Counted from the first letter of the stretch, positions 25,125 through 34,783 are shown. The stretch is 64,000 bases of DNA from Parabacteroides sp. Marseille-P3160 (GCF_900162725.1 NZ_LT799418.1:2148740-2212739), one strand, 5' to 3'. A program made the numbers and translations. Notes: generated by a model not told the origin, from the letters alone.

Positions 25125-25218
25125 GCAAGGGGTTCTAAGCTGCTGAAAGAATTTCAAGCTGCGCAGAACACACCTTGCTATTTGCCTGACGCAAATAAAA
25201 TCCGCCTGTAGACGGATT
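25125..25218 (-). other. Candidate origin of transfer (oriT)
   Basis: Imperfect inverted repeats GCAAGG-GGTTCT (25125-25136) and AGAAC-ACA-CCTTGC (25165-25178) are followed by a hairpin AATCCG/CGGATT (25199-25204, 25213-25218). They lie directly upstream of mobA, where oriT is found in related elements. The nick site cannot be placed by eye. Confidence 0.45.
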
Positions 25219-25496
25219 AGCGGTTAGCCATAAGATAAATGAACTCCGGAAAGCTGCTCAATCGGATGTTTTTTGTCCGTTTAAACAGGATTCCGTTGCA
25301 AAGTAACAGGGATTAATTATGTTGTAAAATAGTGCATTATAGGACAAGCGAAGCCATTCAAAGCCATCGTAAGGCACTTTCAAAAAGGGGTAGTTTTTAT
25401 TCATTTATTTGTTCTCGAAAACTGGGTTGAAATAGAGAAGTAAAGCGGTAAATACCGATAGAATCATCGATATGAATAAACACCGGTCTATTGATT

Positions 25497-25520
25497 TCAA
25501 GAAATCAAGAAATCAAGAAA
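25497..25520 (+). repeat. Three tandem TCAAGAAA repeats
   Basis: TCAAGAAA occurs three times without a gap at 25497, 25505 and 25513, about 170 bp before traA. It could be a protein-binding iteron or simple slippage. Confidence 0.7.
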
Positions 25521-25560
25521 TAGTGAAACCAATGTTTCAAGCAATCAATAAGACAATATG

Positions 25561-25582
25561 TAAGGAAATGGATACTTCCTTA
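25561..25582. repeat. Inverted repeat upstream of traA
   Basis: TAAGGAA (25561-25567) and TTCCTTA (25576-25582) face each other across 8 bases, about 105 bp before the traA ATG. Possible operator or short hairpin. Confidence 0.5.
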
Positions 25583-25687
25583 TTTCTATGCAGGGATAAA
25601 TACATATTCATTGGTTGAATGACAGGAATAGATACTGCGATAAAGCAGTAAATCAATAATGAAGTAAAACAATAAAGACTGAAAGAA

Positions 25688-26452
25688 ATGAAAAAAGAAA
25701 CATTATTCGTTGCCTTCTCCACCCAAAAAGGTGGTGTCGGCAAGACTACTTTCACTGTGCTAGTAGCAAGCTACCTGTACTATCTGAAAAGTTACAATGT
25801 AGCGGTTGTGGATTGCGATTACCCACAACACAGCATCAGTGCCATGCGTAAACGGGACGGTGAACAGGTCAATAGTGATACGAATTACAAGCTGCTAGCC
25901 TTTAACCAATTCAAGGTATTGGGAAAGAGAGCGTATCCGGTCTTGTGCAGCACACCAGAAAATGCTATCACCACGGCCAAAGAATATCTGAAAACCGAAC
26001 CGCTCGAAATAGATGTAGTCTTTTTCGACCTTCCCGGAACGGTGAACAGTGAAGGGATTATCAATTCATTGGCCTCCATGGATTATATCTTTACGCCGAT
26101 TACCGCCGACCGGGTAGTATTGGAAAGCAGTCTGTCATTTGCCATGACGGTAAACAATCTGCTGGTAAACAATGATGCTTACCGAATACAGGGTTTACAC
26201 CTGTTTTGGAATCAAGTTGATGGGCGTGAGAAAACAGACTTGTACAGTATTTATGAAAATACCATTAGCGAACTGGGACTTCCCCTTATGAAGACTTTTA
26301 TCCCTGATACAAAACGATACAAAAAGGAAATGTCAGGCGAAAAGGTTTCTGTCTTCCGGTCCACGCTGTTCCCTGCTGATAAGCGAATGATAAAAGGCAG
26401 TAACCTTGAAGAACTGGTGGCTGAAGTTGGATACATTATAAAACTATACTAA
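25688..26452 (+). CDS. traA: TraA, ParA-family ATPase
   Basis: 254 residues. The deviant Walker A FSTQKGGVGKTTFTVLVASY near residue 10, VAVVDCDYPQHS and VVFFDLPGTVNS identify a ParA/MinD-type ATPase. It is the first gene of the CTnDOT-like transfer operon and is called TraA there. Its exact role is not established; ParA-type proteins position DNA or machinery. It ends 1 bp before traB. Confidence 0.85.
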   Translation: MKKETLFVAFSTQKGGVGKTTFTVLVASYLYYLKSYNVAVVDCDYPQHSISAMRKRDGEQVNSDTNYKLLAFNQFKVLGKRAYPVLCSTPENAITTAKEYLKTEPLEIDVVFFDLPGTVNSEGIINSLASMDYIFTPITADRVVLESSLSFAMTVNNLLVNNDAYRIQGLHLFWNQVDGREKTDLYSIYENTISELGLPLMKTFIPDTKRYKKEMSGEKVSVFRSTLFPADKRMIKGSNLEELVAEVGYIIKLY

Positions 26453-26453
26453 C

Positions 26454-26888
26454 ATGGCAAAGCAGGAAAAAGTACAGGTGGATGAAGATTTTATGAAGCA
26501 GATTATTTCACAGGGTTTGCCCGTGAAACAGGAAATTCCACCTAAAATCGTAAGTAAAGAGCCGGATAAACCGGAAATAATACAGGAAGCTATGGAAGAA
26601 CCTGTCCGGCAACCGGAAGAAAAAACCATCAGGGAAGCTACCCGCCGGAAGAAAAGTACCCCTGCCGATTATCGGGAAATCTACTTTCAGAAAATAGAAC
26701 TTCCCGACCGCCAGCCTATCTATGTGAGCCGTTCCACACATGAGAAGCTAATGAAAATTGTGAGGGTTATCGGTGAGCGCAAAGCGACTATAAGCAGCTA
26801 TGTAGAAACGATTATCCTGCATCACTTCGAGCAATATCAGGACGAAATCAACGAATTGTATAGAAAAACTCTGGAAAGACCGATATGA
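26454..26888 (+). CDS. traB: TraB, DUF3408 protein
   Basis: 144 residues. A charged, proline-rich N-terminus is followed by the DUF3408 region DYREIYFQKIELPDRQPIYV, then SRSTHEKLMKIVRVIG and TISSYVETIILHHFEQY, a likely ribbon-helix-helix-like DNA-binding tail. It lies between TraA and TraC as in CTnDOT. Possibly the DNA-binding partner of the ParA-like TraA (inference). Confidence 0.8.
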   Translation: MAKQEKVQVDEDFMKQIISQGLPVKQEIPPKIVSKEPDKPEIIQEAMEEPVRQPEEKTIREATRRKKSTPADYREIYFQKIELPDRQPIYVSRSTHEKLMKIVRVIGERKATISSYVETIILHHFEQYQDEINELYRKTLERPI

Positions 26889-27523
26889 TACTAAAAATAA
26901 TAATTGCAGGAATAATTATTTATTACCTCATTCTGTTTTGGTGGCTCAGAAAAGGACGGAGAAAGATGCCTTTGCAAAAGGAGGAGATCAATCATGAGAA
27001 AAGGTCAATCATAGGTGAATCTACCTTTCGCTTAAGACAAGTTACGTCATATAAAGCCACTGAAAGACAATTTTCTAAAGGGGTTAATAATACTTCTACA
27101 TTTGCCTTGCAAGACACGGAAGATACTCCATTGCCGATGGATGTTGAGTTTGAAATGGTGTTTGAGGAGCACGTACGAAAAGAAGAATTGGAAGGGGAAA
27201 AATTGGAATTTGACGATAGTGACATAGCACTTTCCATAACTGGAGAAGGTCAATCGGCACGGGGAATCTCCTTTGAAGAAATGGCACAGGCTGTCCGGGT
27301 TATCCATCAAGATGAATCGCCGGAAGAAGAGGAACGTAAAGCACTACAAACGCTCGCCGTTATGCAACAAACCAGTCTGTACGATACAGTGATAGAAGAG
27401 ATAAACGGGGGCATGGTACGGGTGGCGGAAATGCTGGGTAAATACGATGCAGTATTTATCGCCCCGCCAAACGAAACCAGCCCTGAAGATTTACAGGCGT
27501 TCGACATGAACGACTATATGTAG
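26885..27523 (+). CDS. TraC/TraD-like membrane-anchored transfer protein
   Basis: 212 residues. The N-terminal segment IIIAGIIIYYLILFWWLRKG is a membrane anchor followed by positive charges; the rest is acidic and soluble (FEEMAQAVRVIHQDESPEEE). Position and layout match the TraC/TraD slot of Bacteroidales conjugative transposons. It overlaps the TraB gene by 4 bp. Function is unknown. Confidence 0.65.
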   Translation: MILKIIIAGIIIYYLILFWWLRKGRRKMPLQKEEINHEKRSIIGESTFRLRQVTSYKATERQFSKGVNNTSTFALQDTEDTPLPMDVEFEMVFEEHVRKEELEGEKLEFDDSDIALSITGEGQSARGISFEEMAQAVRVIHQDESPEEEERKALQTLAVMQQTSLYDTVIEEINGGMVRVAEMLGKYDAVFIAPPNETSPEDLQAFDMNDYM

Positions 27524-27682
27524 AACCTCTAAAACAAATCAGTATGAAAGAAAAAGACTATGGTTAGCTTCTGACAAACATTACAAAAAGGTCTATGGCC
27601 CAAACCACAAAAACTTTCAGTTATTAATCCAGTCGGACAGTGGATCATCCGCTTGCTTCCGGCAATAAAAATCAAGTTCAAA

Positions 27683-27979
27683 ATGAAAAAGAAGATATTT
27701 CTTTCAGTAGCCATTGTTTTGGCTGCAACTTCGGCATTTGCACAGGGTAACGGAACAGCAGGTATCACTGAAGCAACCAATATGGTTACCAGTTATTTTG
27801 ATCCGGCTACAAAATTGATTTACGCCATCGGGGCTGTAGTTGGCTTGGTCGGTGGTGTAAAAGTTTATAACAAGTTCAGTTCTGGTGACCCTGATACGGG
27901 TAAGACTGCTGCAAGCTGGTTCGGCGCTTGTATTTTTCTTATCGTTGCCGCCACTATCCTGCGTTCATTCTTTCTTTAA
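27683..27979 (+). CDS. traE: TraE, DUF4134 (VirB2-like pilin)
   Basis: 98 residues from the ATG at 27683. A signal peptide (KKKIFLSVAIVLAATSAFAQ) is followed by two hydrophobic segments (LIYAIGAVVGLVGGVKVYN and WFGACIFLIVAATILRSFF), the layout of VirB2-like pilins. DUF4134 is TraE of CTnDOT. Ten upstream codons are open but would spoil the signal peptide, so the internal start was used. A 160-bp gap separates it from the previous gene. Confidence 0.85.
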   Translation: MKKKIFLSVAIVLAATSAFAQGNGTAGITEATNMVTSYFDPATKLIYAIGAVVGLVGGVKVYNKFSSGDPDTGKTAASWFGACIFLIVAATILRSFFL

Positions 27980-27984
27980 AAACT

Positions 27985-28314
27985 ATGGCAGGTTATTCAA
28001 TCAACAGGGGAATAGGTCGTCCCGTAGAGTTTAAGGGGCTTCGCAGTCAGTATCTTTTCATATTTGCCGGAGGACTACTTGCCGTCTTTGTGGCCTTTGT
28101 GGTGATCTACATGGTTGGTATCAACCAATGGATTTGTATCGGCTTTGGATGTATCTCCGCCTTGGTGCTTGTCTATCTGACTTTCACCCTGAATGACAAA
28201 TACGGGACTTACGGACTGATGAAACTTTTCGCACGCAGAAATCACCCCCGTTATATCATCAACCGCAAAGCTATTTCTCGATTATTCATTTATAATAGGA
28301 GGAGAAACGCATGA
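27985..28314 (+). CDS. traF: TraF, DUF4133 (VirB3-like)
   Basis: 109 residues from the ATG at 27985 (MAGYSINRGIGRPVEFKGL), the typical start of DUF4133. Two adjacent membrane segments (YLFIFAGGLLAVFVAFVVIY and WICIGFGCISALVLVYLTF) match VirB3. It starts 5 bp after TraE and shares ATGA with TraG. Confidence 0.85.
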   Translation: MAGYSINRGIGRPVEFKGLRSQYLFIFAGGLLAVFVAFVVIYMVGINQWICIGFGCISALVLVYLTFTLNDKYGTYGLMKLFARRNHPRYIINRKAISRLFIYNRRRNA

Positions 28315-30806
28315 GAAATATATTAAAAGCAGCCACATTGGAAAGCAAGTTTCCTTTGCTATCAGCTGAACAAGATTTCATCATCAGTAAGGATGCAGAT
28401 ATAACAGTAGCCTTTCGTGTAGAACTTCCGGAACTTTTCACCGTTACCGGAATCGAATATGATGCGATACATTCAGCCTGGCATAAAGCAATCAAGGTGT
28501 TGCCTAATTATTCGATCATCCATAAGCAAGACTGGTTTATCAAGGAAACTTATATGCCGGAGGTTCAAAAGGATGATTTAAGTTTTCTATCTCGCAGTTT
28601 TGAACGACACTTCAACGAAAGGCCGTTCTTAAATCATACTTGCTTCCTGTTTTTGACAAAAACAACGAAAGAAAGAAGCCGTATCCAAAGCAATTTTAAT
28701 ACGCTTTGCCGGGGATTTATCATTCCAAAAGAAATTCAGGATAAGGAAGCAATACAGAAATTTATGGAATCAGTCGGACAGTTTGAACGGATTATGAACG
28801 ATTCGGGATTTATCACTCTTACCCGTCTCAACTCGGATGAAATTACAGGAACACCGGGAAAAGCTGGTATTATTGAGAAATACTTTTCCTTGTCGCAAAG
28901 CGACACTACTACTCTGAAAGATATTCAACTTAATGCTGAAAATGTACGTATAGGCGACAATATTCTATGCTTGCATACCCTTTCAGACGTAGAAGACCTG
29001 CCCGGTAAGATTTCAACCGATTCCCGTTATGAAAAGCTGTCCACCGACCGAAGCGACTGCTGTTTGTCGTTCGCTGCGCCTGTGGGAGTGTTGCTTTCCT
29101 GCAACCATGTGTATAATCAATACATTTTCATAGATGATCATGCGGAGAACCTGAAACGCTTTGAGAAACAAGCCCGTAATATGCATTCGTTGTCAAGGTA
29201 TAGCCGTGCCAATCAGGTGAACAAAGAATGGATTGAAGAATACTTGAACGAAGCACACAGTCAGGGGTTAATTTCCGTTCGCTGCCATTGCAACGTGATG
29301 GCCTGGTCAGACGAGCGGGAAGAACTCAAGCATATCAAGAATGATGTCGGGAGCCAACTTGCCTTAATGGGATGCAAACCTCGCCACAATACTGTGGATA
29401 CCCCGACCCTTTACTGGGCTGGTATTCCTGGCAACGAAGGCGATTTTCCTTCGGAAGAATCCTTCTTCACCTTCATCGAACAGGCTTTGTGCTTCTTCAC
29501 AGAAGAGACCAATTACATGTCTTCGCCTTCCCCGTTCGGGATTAAGATGGTGGACAGGCTGACGGGTAAACCGCTTCATGTGGATATTTCCGACCTGCCG
29601 ATGAAAAAAGGGATTATCACGAACCGTAACAAATTCATCCTGGGACCTTCGGGGTCAGGAAAATCCTTTTTCACCAACCACATGGTACGGCAATACTACG
29701 AACAAGGTAGTCACGTACTTTTGGTGGATACCGGAAACAGCTACTTGGGGTTGTGCGAAATGATAAATCGTAAAACGCAGGGTTCAGATGGAGTTTATTT
29801 CACCTATACAGAACAGAATCCCATAGCTTTCAATCCATTCTATACCGATGATAACATCTTCGATATTGAAAAGCGGGAATCCATCAAAACGCTTATTCTG
29901 ACGCTTTGGAAGCGCGACAACGAACCTCCTACACGAGCGGAAGAAGTTGCTCTTTCCAATGCTGTAAACTTATACATAGATAAGCTGAAAGGTGGCATCC
30001 AACCATCCTTCAATACATTCTACGAATATGTAAGTGGTGAGTACAAAGAAATATTGATATCGAAACAAGTCCGTGAAAAAGATTTCGATGTGGCAAACTT
30101 TCTGAATGTGCTTGAACCTTACTACAAAGGTGGAGAATATGATTACCTGCTAAACTCGGATAAACAGCTTGACTTGCTTTCGAAACGTTTCATCGTCTTT
30201 GAATTGGACAATATTAAAGACCATAAAATTCTGTTCCCTATTGTCACCATCATTATCATGGAAGTTTTTATCAATAAGATGCGTAGGCTAAAGGGTGTCA
30301 GAAAATTAATACTAATCGAAGAGGCATGGAAAGCCATTGCAAAGGAAGGAATGGCGGAGTACATTAAGTACCTCTTCAAGACCGTCCGCAAGTTTTTCGG
30401 GGAAGCAATTGTGGTTACTCAAGAGGTCGAAGATATTATTTCTTCACCGATTGTAAAGGAATCCATCATCAATAACAGCGATTGTAAAATCCTGCTAGAC
30501 CAGCGGAAGTATATGAATAAGTTCGATAGTATTCAAGCACTCCTGGGGCTAACGGAAAAAGAAAAGGCACAGGTGCTTTCCATCAACATGGCAAACCATC
30601 CGGGGCGTAAATATAAAGAAGTATGGATCGGGCTGGGTGGTACGCAATCCGCTGTATATGCTACGGAAGTAAGTTTGGAAGAATATTATACCTACACAAC
30701 GGAAGAGAGTGAAAAGCTTGAGCTATTCCAACTTACCGAGAAATTAGACGGCAATATCGAACTTGCCATTAAACAGCTTGCTGAAAGTAAGCGCAATCAG
30801 AATTAA
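28311..30806 (+). CDS. traG: TraG, VirB4-family conjugation ATPase
   Basis: 831 residues. The C-terminal ATPase has Walker A LGPSGSGKSFFTNHMV, then VLLVDTGNSYLGLCE, and Walker B KLILIEEAWKAIAKEG, followed by VTQEVEDIISS. The N-terminal half is the VirB4 CagE-like domain. VirB4 ATPases power pilus assembly and substrate transfer in type IV secretion. It overlaps TraF by 4 bp and precedes TraI by 24 bp. Confidence 0.9.
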   Translation: MRNILKAATLESKFPLLSAEQDFIISKDADITVAFRVELPELFTVTGIEYDAIHSAWHKAIKVLPNYSIIHKQDWFIKETYMPEVQKDDLSFLSRSFERHFNERPFLNHTCFLFLTKTTKERSRIQSNFNTLCRGFIIPKEIQDKEAIQKFMESVGQFERIMNDSGFITLTRLNSDEITGTPGKAGIIEKYFSLSQSDTTTLKDIQLNAENVRIGDNILCLHTLSDVEDLPGKISTDSRYEKLSTDRSDCCLSFAAPVGVLLSCNHVYNQYIFIDDHAENLKRFEKQARNMHSLSRYSRANQVNKEWIEEYLNEAHSQGLISVRCHCNVMAWSDEREELKHIKNDVGSQLALMGCKPRHNTVDTPTLYWAGIPGNEGDFPSEESFFTFIEQALCFFTEETNYMSSPSPFGIKMVDRLTGKPLHVDISDLPMKKGIITNRNKFILGPSGSGKSFFTNHMVRQYYEQGSHVLLVDTGNSYLGLCEMINRKTQGSDGVYFTYTEQNPIAFNPFYTDDNIFDIEKRESIKTLILTLWKRDNEPPTRAEEVALSNAVNLYIDKLKGGIQPSFNTFYEYVSGEYKEILISKQVREKDFDVANFLNVLEPYYKGGEYDYLLNSDKQLDLLSKRFIVFELDNIKDHKILFPIVTIIIMEVFINKMRRLKGVRKLILIEEAWKAIAKEGMAEYIKYLFKTVRKFFGEAIVVTQEVEDIISSPIVKESIINNSDCKILLDQRKYMNKFDSIQALLGLTEKEKAQVLSINMANHPGRKYKEVWIGLGGTQSAVYATEVSLEEYYTYTTEESEKLELFQLTEKLDGNIELAIKQLAESKRNQN

Positions 30807-30829
30807 TATCAATCAAAAATAATAAAGCA

Positions 30830-31459
30830 ATGAAAACAAAGATAATAGCGTTAATAGCAGTTCTGTGCTTTTTCGCAGGTAAGGCTAACGCCCAATGGGC
30901 CGTAATTGACCCGACAAACCTGGCTCAAAGTATTGTGAATACAACTAACCAAATTGCACAGACTTCCAAAACTGTGAGCAATACTCTGGATAATTTCAAG
31001 CAAACCGTCAAACTCTACGAACAGGGAAAGGAGTATTATGATGCCCTAAAAGCGGTAAACAACTTAGTAAAGGATGCCCGCAAAGTGCAGAAAACGGTGC
31101 TTCTACTCGGTGACATTACGGATATATACGTTACAAATTTTCAATTAATGCTTTCCGATAAAAACTTCCGTCCGGAAGAACTGAATGCGATTGCTTTCGG
31201 TTATGCGAAACTATTGGAAGAAAGTTCGGATGTGCTTACAGAACTTAAAAACGTAGTGAATATCAACGGACTTTCCATGAGTGATGCCGAACGCATGGAA
31301 AGGATAGACAAAGCATATAGCTCTGTGCTGAATTATCGGAACTTGGTTGCTTATTACACCCGCAAAAACATATCTGTTTCCTACTTACGGGCAAAGAAAA
31401 TCAACGATACAGACCGGGTAATGGCTTTATATGGAAATGCTAACGATAGATACTGGTAA
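30830..31459 (+). CDS. traI: TraI, DUF4141 (VirB5-like)
   Basis: 209 residues with a signal peptide (KIIALIAVLCFFAGKANAQ) and the helix-rich DUF4141 body (NLAQSIVNTTNQIAQTSKTV, LYEQGKEYYDALKAVNNLVK). It occupies the TraI slot; a separate TraH is not seen between TraG and this gene. Probably a minor pilus or channel component in the periplasm. Confidence 0.85.
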   Translation: MKTKIIALIAVLCFFAGKANAQWAVIDPTNLAQSIVNTTNQIAQTSKTVSNTLDNFKQTVKLYEQGKEYYDALKAVNNLVKDARKVQKTVLLLGDITDIYVTNFQLMLSDKNFRPEELNAIAFGYAKLLEESSDVLTELKNVVNINGLSMSDAERMERIDKAYSSVLNYRNLVAYYTRKNISVSYLRAKKINDTDRVMALYGNANDRYW

Positions 31460-31461
31460 TC

Positions 31462-32472
31462 ATGAACTTGCTAGCCGTTGATTTTGGAAACCTGCACGAG
31501 ATTCTGAGAAATCTATATGAGGATATGATGCCTCTGTGCAGTAGCATGACAGGAGTAGCCAAAGGCATGGCGGGATTGGGTGCATTGTTCTATGTGGCTG
31601 CGAAAGTATGGCAAGCTTTAGCAAGAGCTGAACCTATAGACGTATATCCGCTTCTACGTCCTTTTGCTATCGGGCTGTGCATTATGTTCTTTCCCTCGTT
31701 TGTCTTGGGGACAATCAACAGCGTAATGTCTCCGGTAGTGAAAGGCACACACACCCTACTTGAAGGGCAAACTTTTGATATGAACAAATACCGTCAACAA
31801 AAAGATAAGCTGGAATATGAAGCCATGTTACGAAATCCCGAAACCGCTTACCTGGTTTCTGATGAAGTATTCGACAAGCAATTGGAAGACTTGGGATGGA
31901 CTCCTTCTGATTTGGCGACAATGATGGGGATGTACATGGACAGGAGTGCATACAACGTCAAGAAAATGGTTAAGGACTGGTTCCGGGAATTGCTGGAAAT
32001 CCTCTTTCAGGCCGCAGCACTTGTCATTGACACGATACGAACTTTCTTTCTGATCGTATTGGCAATACTTGGGCCAATAGCTTTTGCCATATCAGTCTAT
32101 GATGGATTCCAGTCCACCCTCACACAATGGATAACACGCTACATCAGCGTTTATCTATGGCTTCCCGTATCGGATTTATTCAGTTCTATTCTTGCCCGCA
32201 TTCAGGTGCTGATGCTTCAACAGGACATAGAAGCCCTTTCCGATCCGAATTTCATCCCTGATAGTTCCAATACGGTTTATATCATCTTTATGATTATCGG
32301 AATTGTGGGATACTTTACCATTCCAACTGTAGCAGGCTGGATTATTCAGGCTGGCGGACTGGGTGGTATGAACCGGAATCTCTCTAAAACAGCAAGTACA
32401 GGAGGAAACCTTGCAGGTGCGGCGGCAGGGGCAGCCACCGGAAATATCTCAGGAAAACTAATCAAGAAATAA
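31462..32472 (+). CDS. traJ: TraJ, VirB6-like inner-membrane protein
   Basis: 336 residues with several membrane segments (FAIGLCIMFFPSFVLGTI, FFLIVLAILGPIAFAIS, YIIFMIIGIVGYFTIPTVA) and a glycine/alanine-rich C-terminus. IAFAISVYDGFQSTLTQWI followed by YISVYLWLPVSDLFSSI is typical of TraJ. VirB6-like proteins form the inner-membrane part of the channel. The gene begins 2 bp after TraI. Confidence 0.85.
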   Translation: MNLLAVDFGNLHEILRNLYEDMMPLCSSMTGVAKGMAGLGALFYVAAKVWQALARAEPIDVYPLLRPFAIGLCIMFFPSFVLGTINSVMSPVVKGTHTLLEGQTFDMNKYRQQKDKLEYEAMLRNPETAYLVSDEVFDKQLEDLGWTPSDLATMMGMYMDRSAYNVKKMVKDWFRELLEILFQAAALVIDTIRTFFLIVLAILGPIAFAISVYDGFQSTLTQWITRYISVYLWLPVSDLFSSILARIQVLMLQQDIEALSDPNFIPDSSNTVYIIFMIIGIVGYFTIPTVAGWIIQAGGLGGMNRNLSKTASTGGNLAGAAAGAATGNISGKLIKK

Positions 32473-32484
32473 AACAGTAAATAA

Positions 32485-33108
32485 ATGGAATTTAAAAGTT
32501 TAAAGAATATAGAAAGTAGTTTTAGACAAATACGCTTGTTTGGAATTGTATTTGTCTGTGTATGCACTGGAATTGTAGGATATGCCCTTTGGAAATCATA
32601 CAGTTTTGTAGAAAAACAACGTGAAAAGATATATGTCCTTGATGGAGGCAAATCTCTTATGCTGGCACTTTCACAGGACTTATCGCAGAACCGCCCGGTA
32701 GAAGCCAGGGAACACGTAAAGCGTTTCCATGAACTCTTCTTTACCCTTTCGCCGGATAAGAACGCTATTGAATCGAATATTCAACGTTCATTTTTTCTGG
32801 CTGATAAAAGTGCCTTCAACTACTATAAGGATTTATCCGAAAAGGGGTACTATAACCGAATTATTTCCGGGAATATCAATCAGACGGTTCAAGTGGACAG
32901 TGTGGTTTGCAACTTCGATCGATACCCGTATCATGTGGCGACATACGCCAGGCAAATGATTGTCAGGGAGAGTAGTGTTACCGAAAGAAGCCTCGTTACC
33001 CGGTGCCGGTTGTTGAACTCTGTCAGGAGCGATAATAACCCGCATGGTTTTACTATTGAAGCTTTCGAAATTACGGAAAACAAGGATTTACAGGTATTAA
33101 AACGGTAA
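32485..33108 (+). CDS. traK: TraK, VirB8-like protein
   Basis: 207 residues. One N-terminal membrane segment (LFGIVFVCVCTGIVGYALW) and a periplasmic domain that includes EHVKRFHELFFTLSPDKNAI and SVVCNFDRYPYHVATYARQ, the TraK pattern. VirB8-like proteins nucleate assembly of the secretion channel. Spaced 12 bp from TraJ. Confidence 0.85.
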   Translation: MEFKSLKNIESSFRQIRLFGIVFVCVCTGIVGYALWKSYSFVEKQREKIYVLDGGKSLMLALSQDLSQNRPVEAREHVKRFHELFFTLSPDKNAIESNIQRSFFLADKSAFNYYKDLSEKGYYNRIISGNINQTVQVDSVVCNFDRYPYHVATYARQMIVRESSVTERSLVTRCRLLNSVRSDNNPHGFTIEAFEITENKDLQVLKR

Positions 33109-33111
33109 GCT

Positions 33112-33402
33112 ATGGTAAAGAAAACATTCACGAATCTTAGAGGCTCGTTGGATCATAAGCTCCGCCATGCTTGTGAAAGGTTGTCAAAAGATACCCGAAT
33201 TGTCATTATTGTGATTTTCATTATCGGGGGTAGTATCCTCTCGATTTACTGGACGATTTCGTCCATATACAATATGGGTAAAAAGAGTGCCGAAAAAGAT
33301 TTTATGGAGATTAAGCATATTGAACGCTTGAAACTTCAACGCAAAGACAATATTAACCAGTATCAATTAAAAGAATATGGAACAAAATCAGAATTTGAAT
33401 AA
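33112..33402 (+). CDS. traL: TraL, DUF3989 protein
   Basis: 96 residues with one membrane segment (IVIIVIFIIGGSILSIYW) after a basic N-terminus, typical of TraL in Bacteroidales elements. It starts 3 bp after TraK and overlaps TraM by 26 bp. Confidence 0.8.
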   Translation: MVKKTFTNLRGSLDHKLRHACERLSKDTRIVIIVIFIIGGSILSIYWTISSIYNMGKKSAEKDFMEIKHIERLKLQRKDNINQYQLKEYGTKSEFE

Positions 33403-34705
33403 ACGTGAAGAGAAGGAAAAGAGACCGCTTTCCCCTCAGGAGATGCAAAAGCGGAGGAAGCTTATCATTTTTCCATTGATGGGAATTGCATTTGCCGGCT
33501 GTATGTGGCTGATATTTGCCCCTTCACCGAATAATGAAGTGAAACCGAATGAGATAAGTGGTTTCAATGCGGATATACCCTTACCCCAAAAAGACGGTAT
33601 TATCAGAGATAAAAAAACGGCTTATGAACAAGAACAAATGCAAAACAAGCAGAATGAACGAATGCGCTCTCTGCAAGATTTTGGCTTTATATTGGGCGAT
33701 GAAAGTAAAACGGTGGATAATCCAAGCATGAATCCAGATTTGTCGGATAAGCAACCGCTCACTGCCGGTCGAAATTATTCGGACGGTTCTTCGCCTCGAA
33801 ATTCTTATGTCCAGTCCTCAGCTTATGCGTATCAAGGCATAAACCGTCAGTTGGGGAGTTTTTATGAAACGCCCAAAGAAGATAAAGAGGAAGAGGTACT
33901 TACCCGGAAAATTGAAGAACTGGAAAACAGGCTATACGAAAAAGAAAACAAGGGGACAAATACAGCAGATGAACAATTGGCTCTACTTGAAAAGTCTTAT
34001 CAACTGGCTGCAAAATACATGAACAACGGCCAGACCCAAGAAAAAACAATAAAACAGATCACGCCGAGCGTACCCATGCAGGGAAAGGTTCAGTCTTTAC
34101 CCGTAAAAGCTGTTACAGAAACAACCGTATCGGGGCTGCAAACATCTATGGCCGATAAGGAATTTATTACAGCATACAGCCAGCCACGGAATCTCGGATT
34201 TAATACGGTAGTGGGGAGTGGATTGTCCATGGGAAAAAATACCATTCTTGCCTGTATTCATGAAAACCAATCTGTAACGGACGGGCAGAGTGTGCGGCTT
34301 CGCCTGTTAGAGCCTTTGCAGGCCGGGAATATCATTGTACCCAAAAATACACTTTTGTCTGGGAATGCAAGGGTTCAAGGCGAGCGAATGGATATTTCTA
34401 TTTCTTCGATGGAGTATAATGGCAATATCATTCCGGTAGAATTGGCGGTATATGATTCGGACGGACAAAAGGGCATATCTGTTCCATCTTCATTGGAAAT
34501 GCAAGCCCTGAACGAAGGCATGGCGAACATCGGTGTGGGACTTGGCTCAAGTTTTACCGTCAATCAAAATGCCGGAGCTGCCATTGTTTCTGATCTTACA
34601 AGGGGGATATTGCAAGGTGGATCGCAATACCTGTCTAAAAAATTCAGGACGGTAAAAATAAACTTGAAAGCCAATTATCAGGTAATGCTATATTCCAAAC
34701 AATGA
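33377..34705 (+). CDS. traM: TraM, VirB10-like protein
   Basis: 442 residues. A basic N-terminus, one membrane segment (LIIFPLMGIAFAGCMWLIF), a proline/glutamine-rich spacer with a coiled coil (EEEVLTRKIEELENRLYEKE) and a C-terminal beta-rich domain (NTILACIHENQSVTDGQSVR, then VPKNTLLSGNARVQGERM), the VirB10/TrbI layout. It spans inner to outer membrane and couples energy to the channel. Confidence 0.85.
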   Translation: MEQNQNLNKREEKEKRPLSPQEMQKRRKLIIFPLMGIAFAGCMWLIFAPSPNNEVKPNEISGFNADIPLPQKDGIIRDKKTAYEQEQMQNKQNERMRSLQDFGFILGDESKTVDNPSMNPDLSDKQPLTAGRNYSDGSSPRNSYVQSSAYAYQGINRQLGSFYETPKEDKEEEVLTRKIEELENRLYEKENKGTNTADEQLALLEKSYQLAAKYMNNGQTQEKTIKQITPSVPMQGKVQSLPVKAVTETTVSGLQTSMADKEFITAYSQPRNLGFNTVVGSGLSMGKNTILACIHENQSVTDGQSVRLRLLEPLQAGNIIVPKNTLLSGNARVQGERMDISISSMEYNGNIIPVELAVYDSDGQKGISVPSSLEMQALNEGMANIGVGLGSSFTVNQNAGAAIVSDLTRGILQGGSQYLSKKFRTVKINLKANYQVMLYSKQ

Positions 34706-34783
34706 CAATCACTAAAAAATCAATTACTAATGAGCCGGGAAGTAGCTATCGATCTGCCAACGGCAACTAATAATCAATTTATA

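Larger units (their letters stand above)
25067..25687. other. Divergent mob-tra intergenic region
   Basis: 620 bp between the divergent mobA and traA genes. It contains the oriT-like inverted repeats at 25125-25218, three perfect 8-bp tandem repeats at 25497-25520 and a 7-bp inverted repeat at 25561-25582. No convincing gene was seen. Promoters for both operons must lie here. Confidence 0.6.

Noticed and set aside
25497-25520. CRISPR-like array
   Set aside because: The 8-bp units are gapless without spacers and occur only three times; there are no cas genes.
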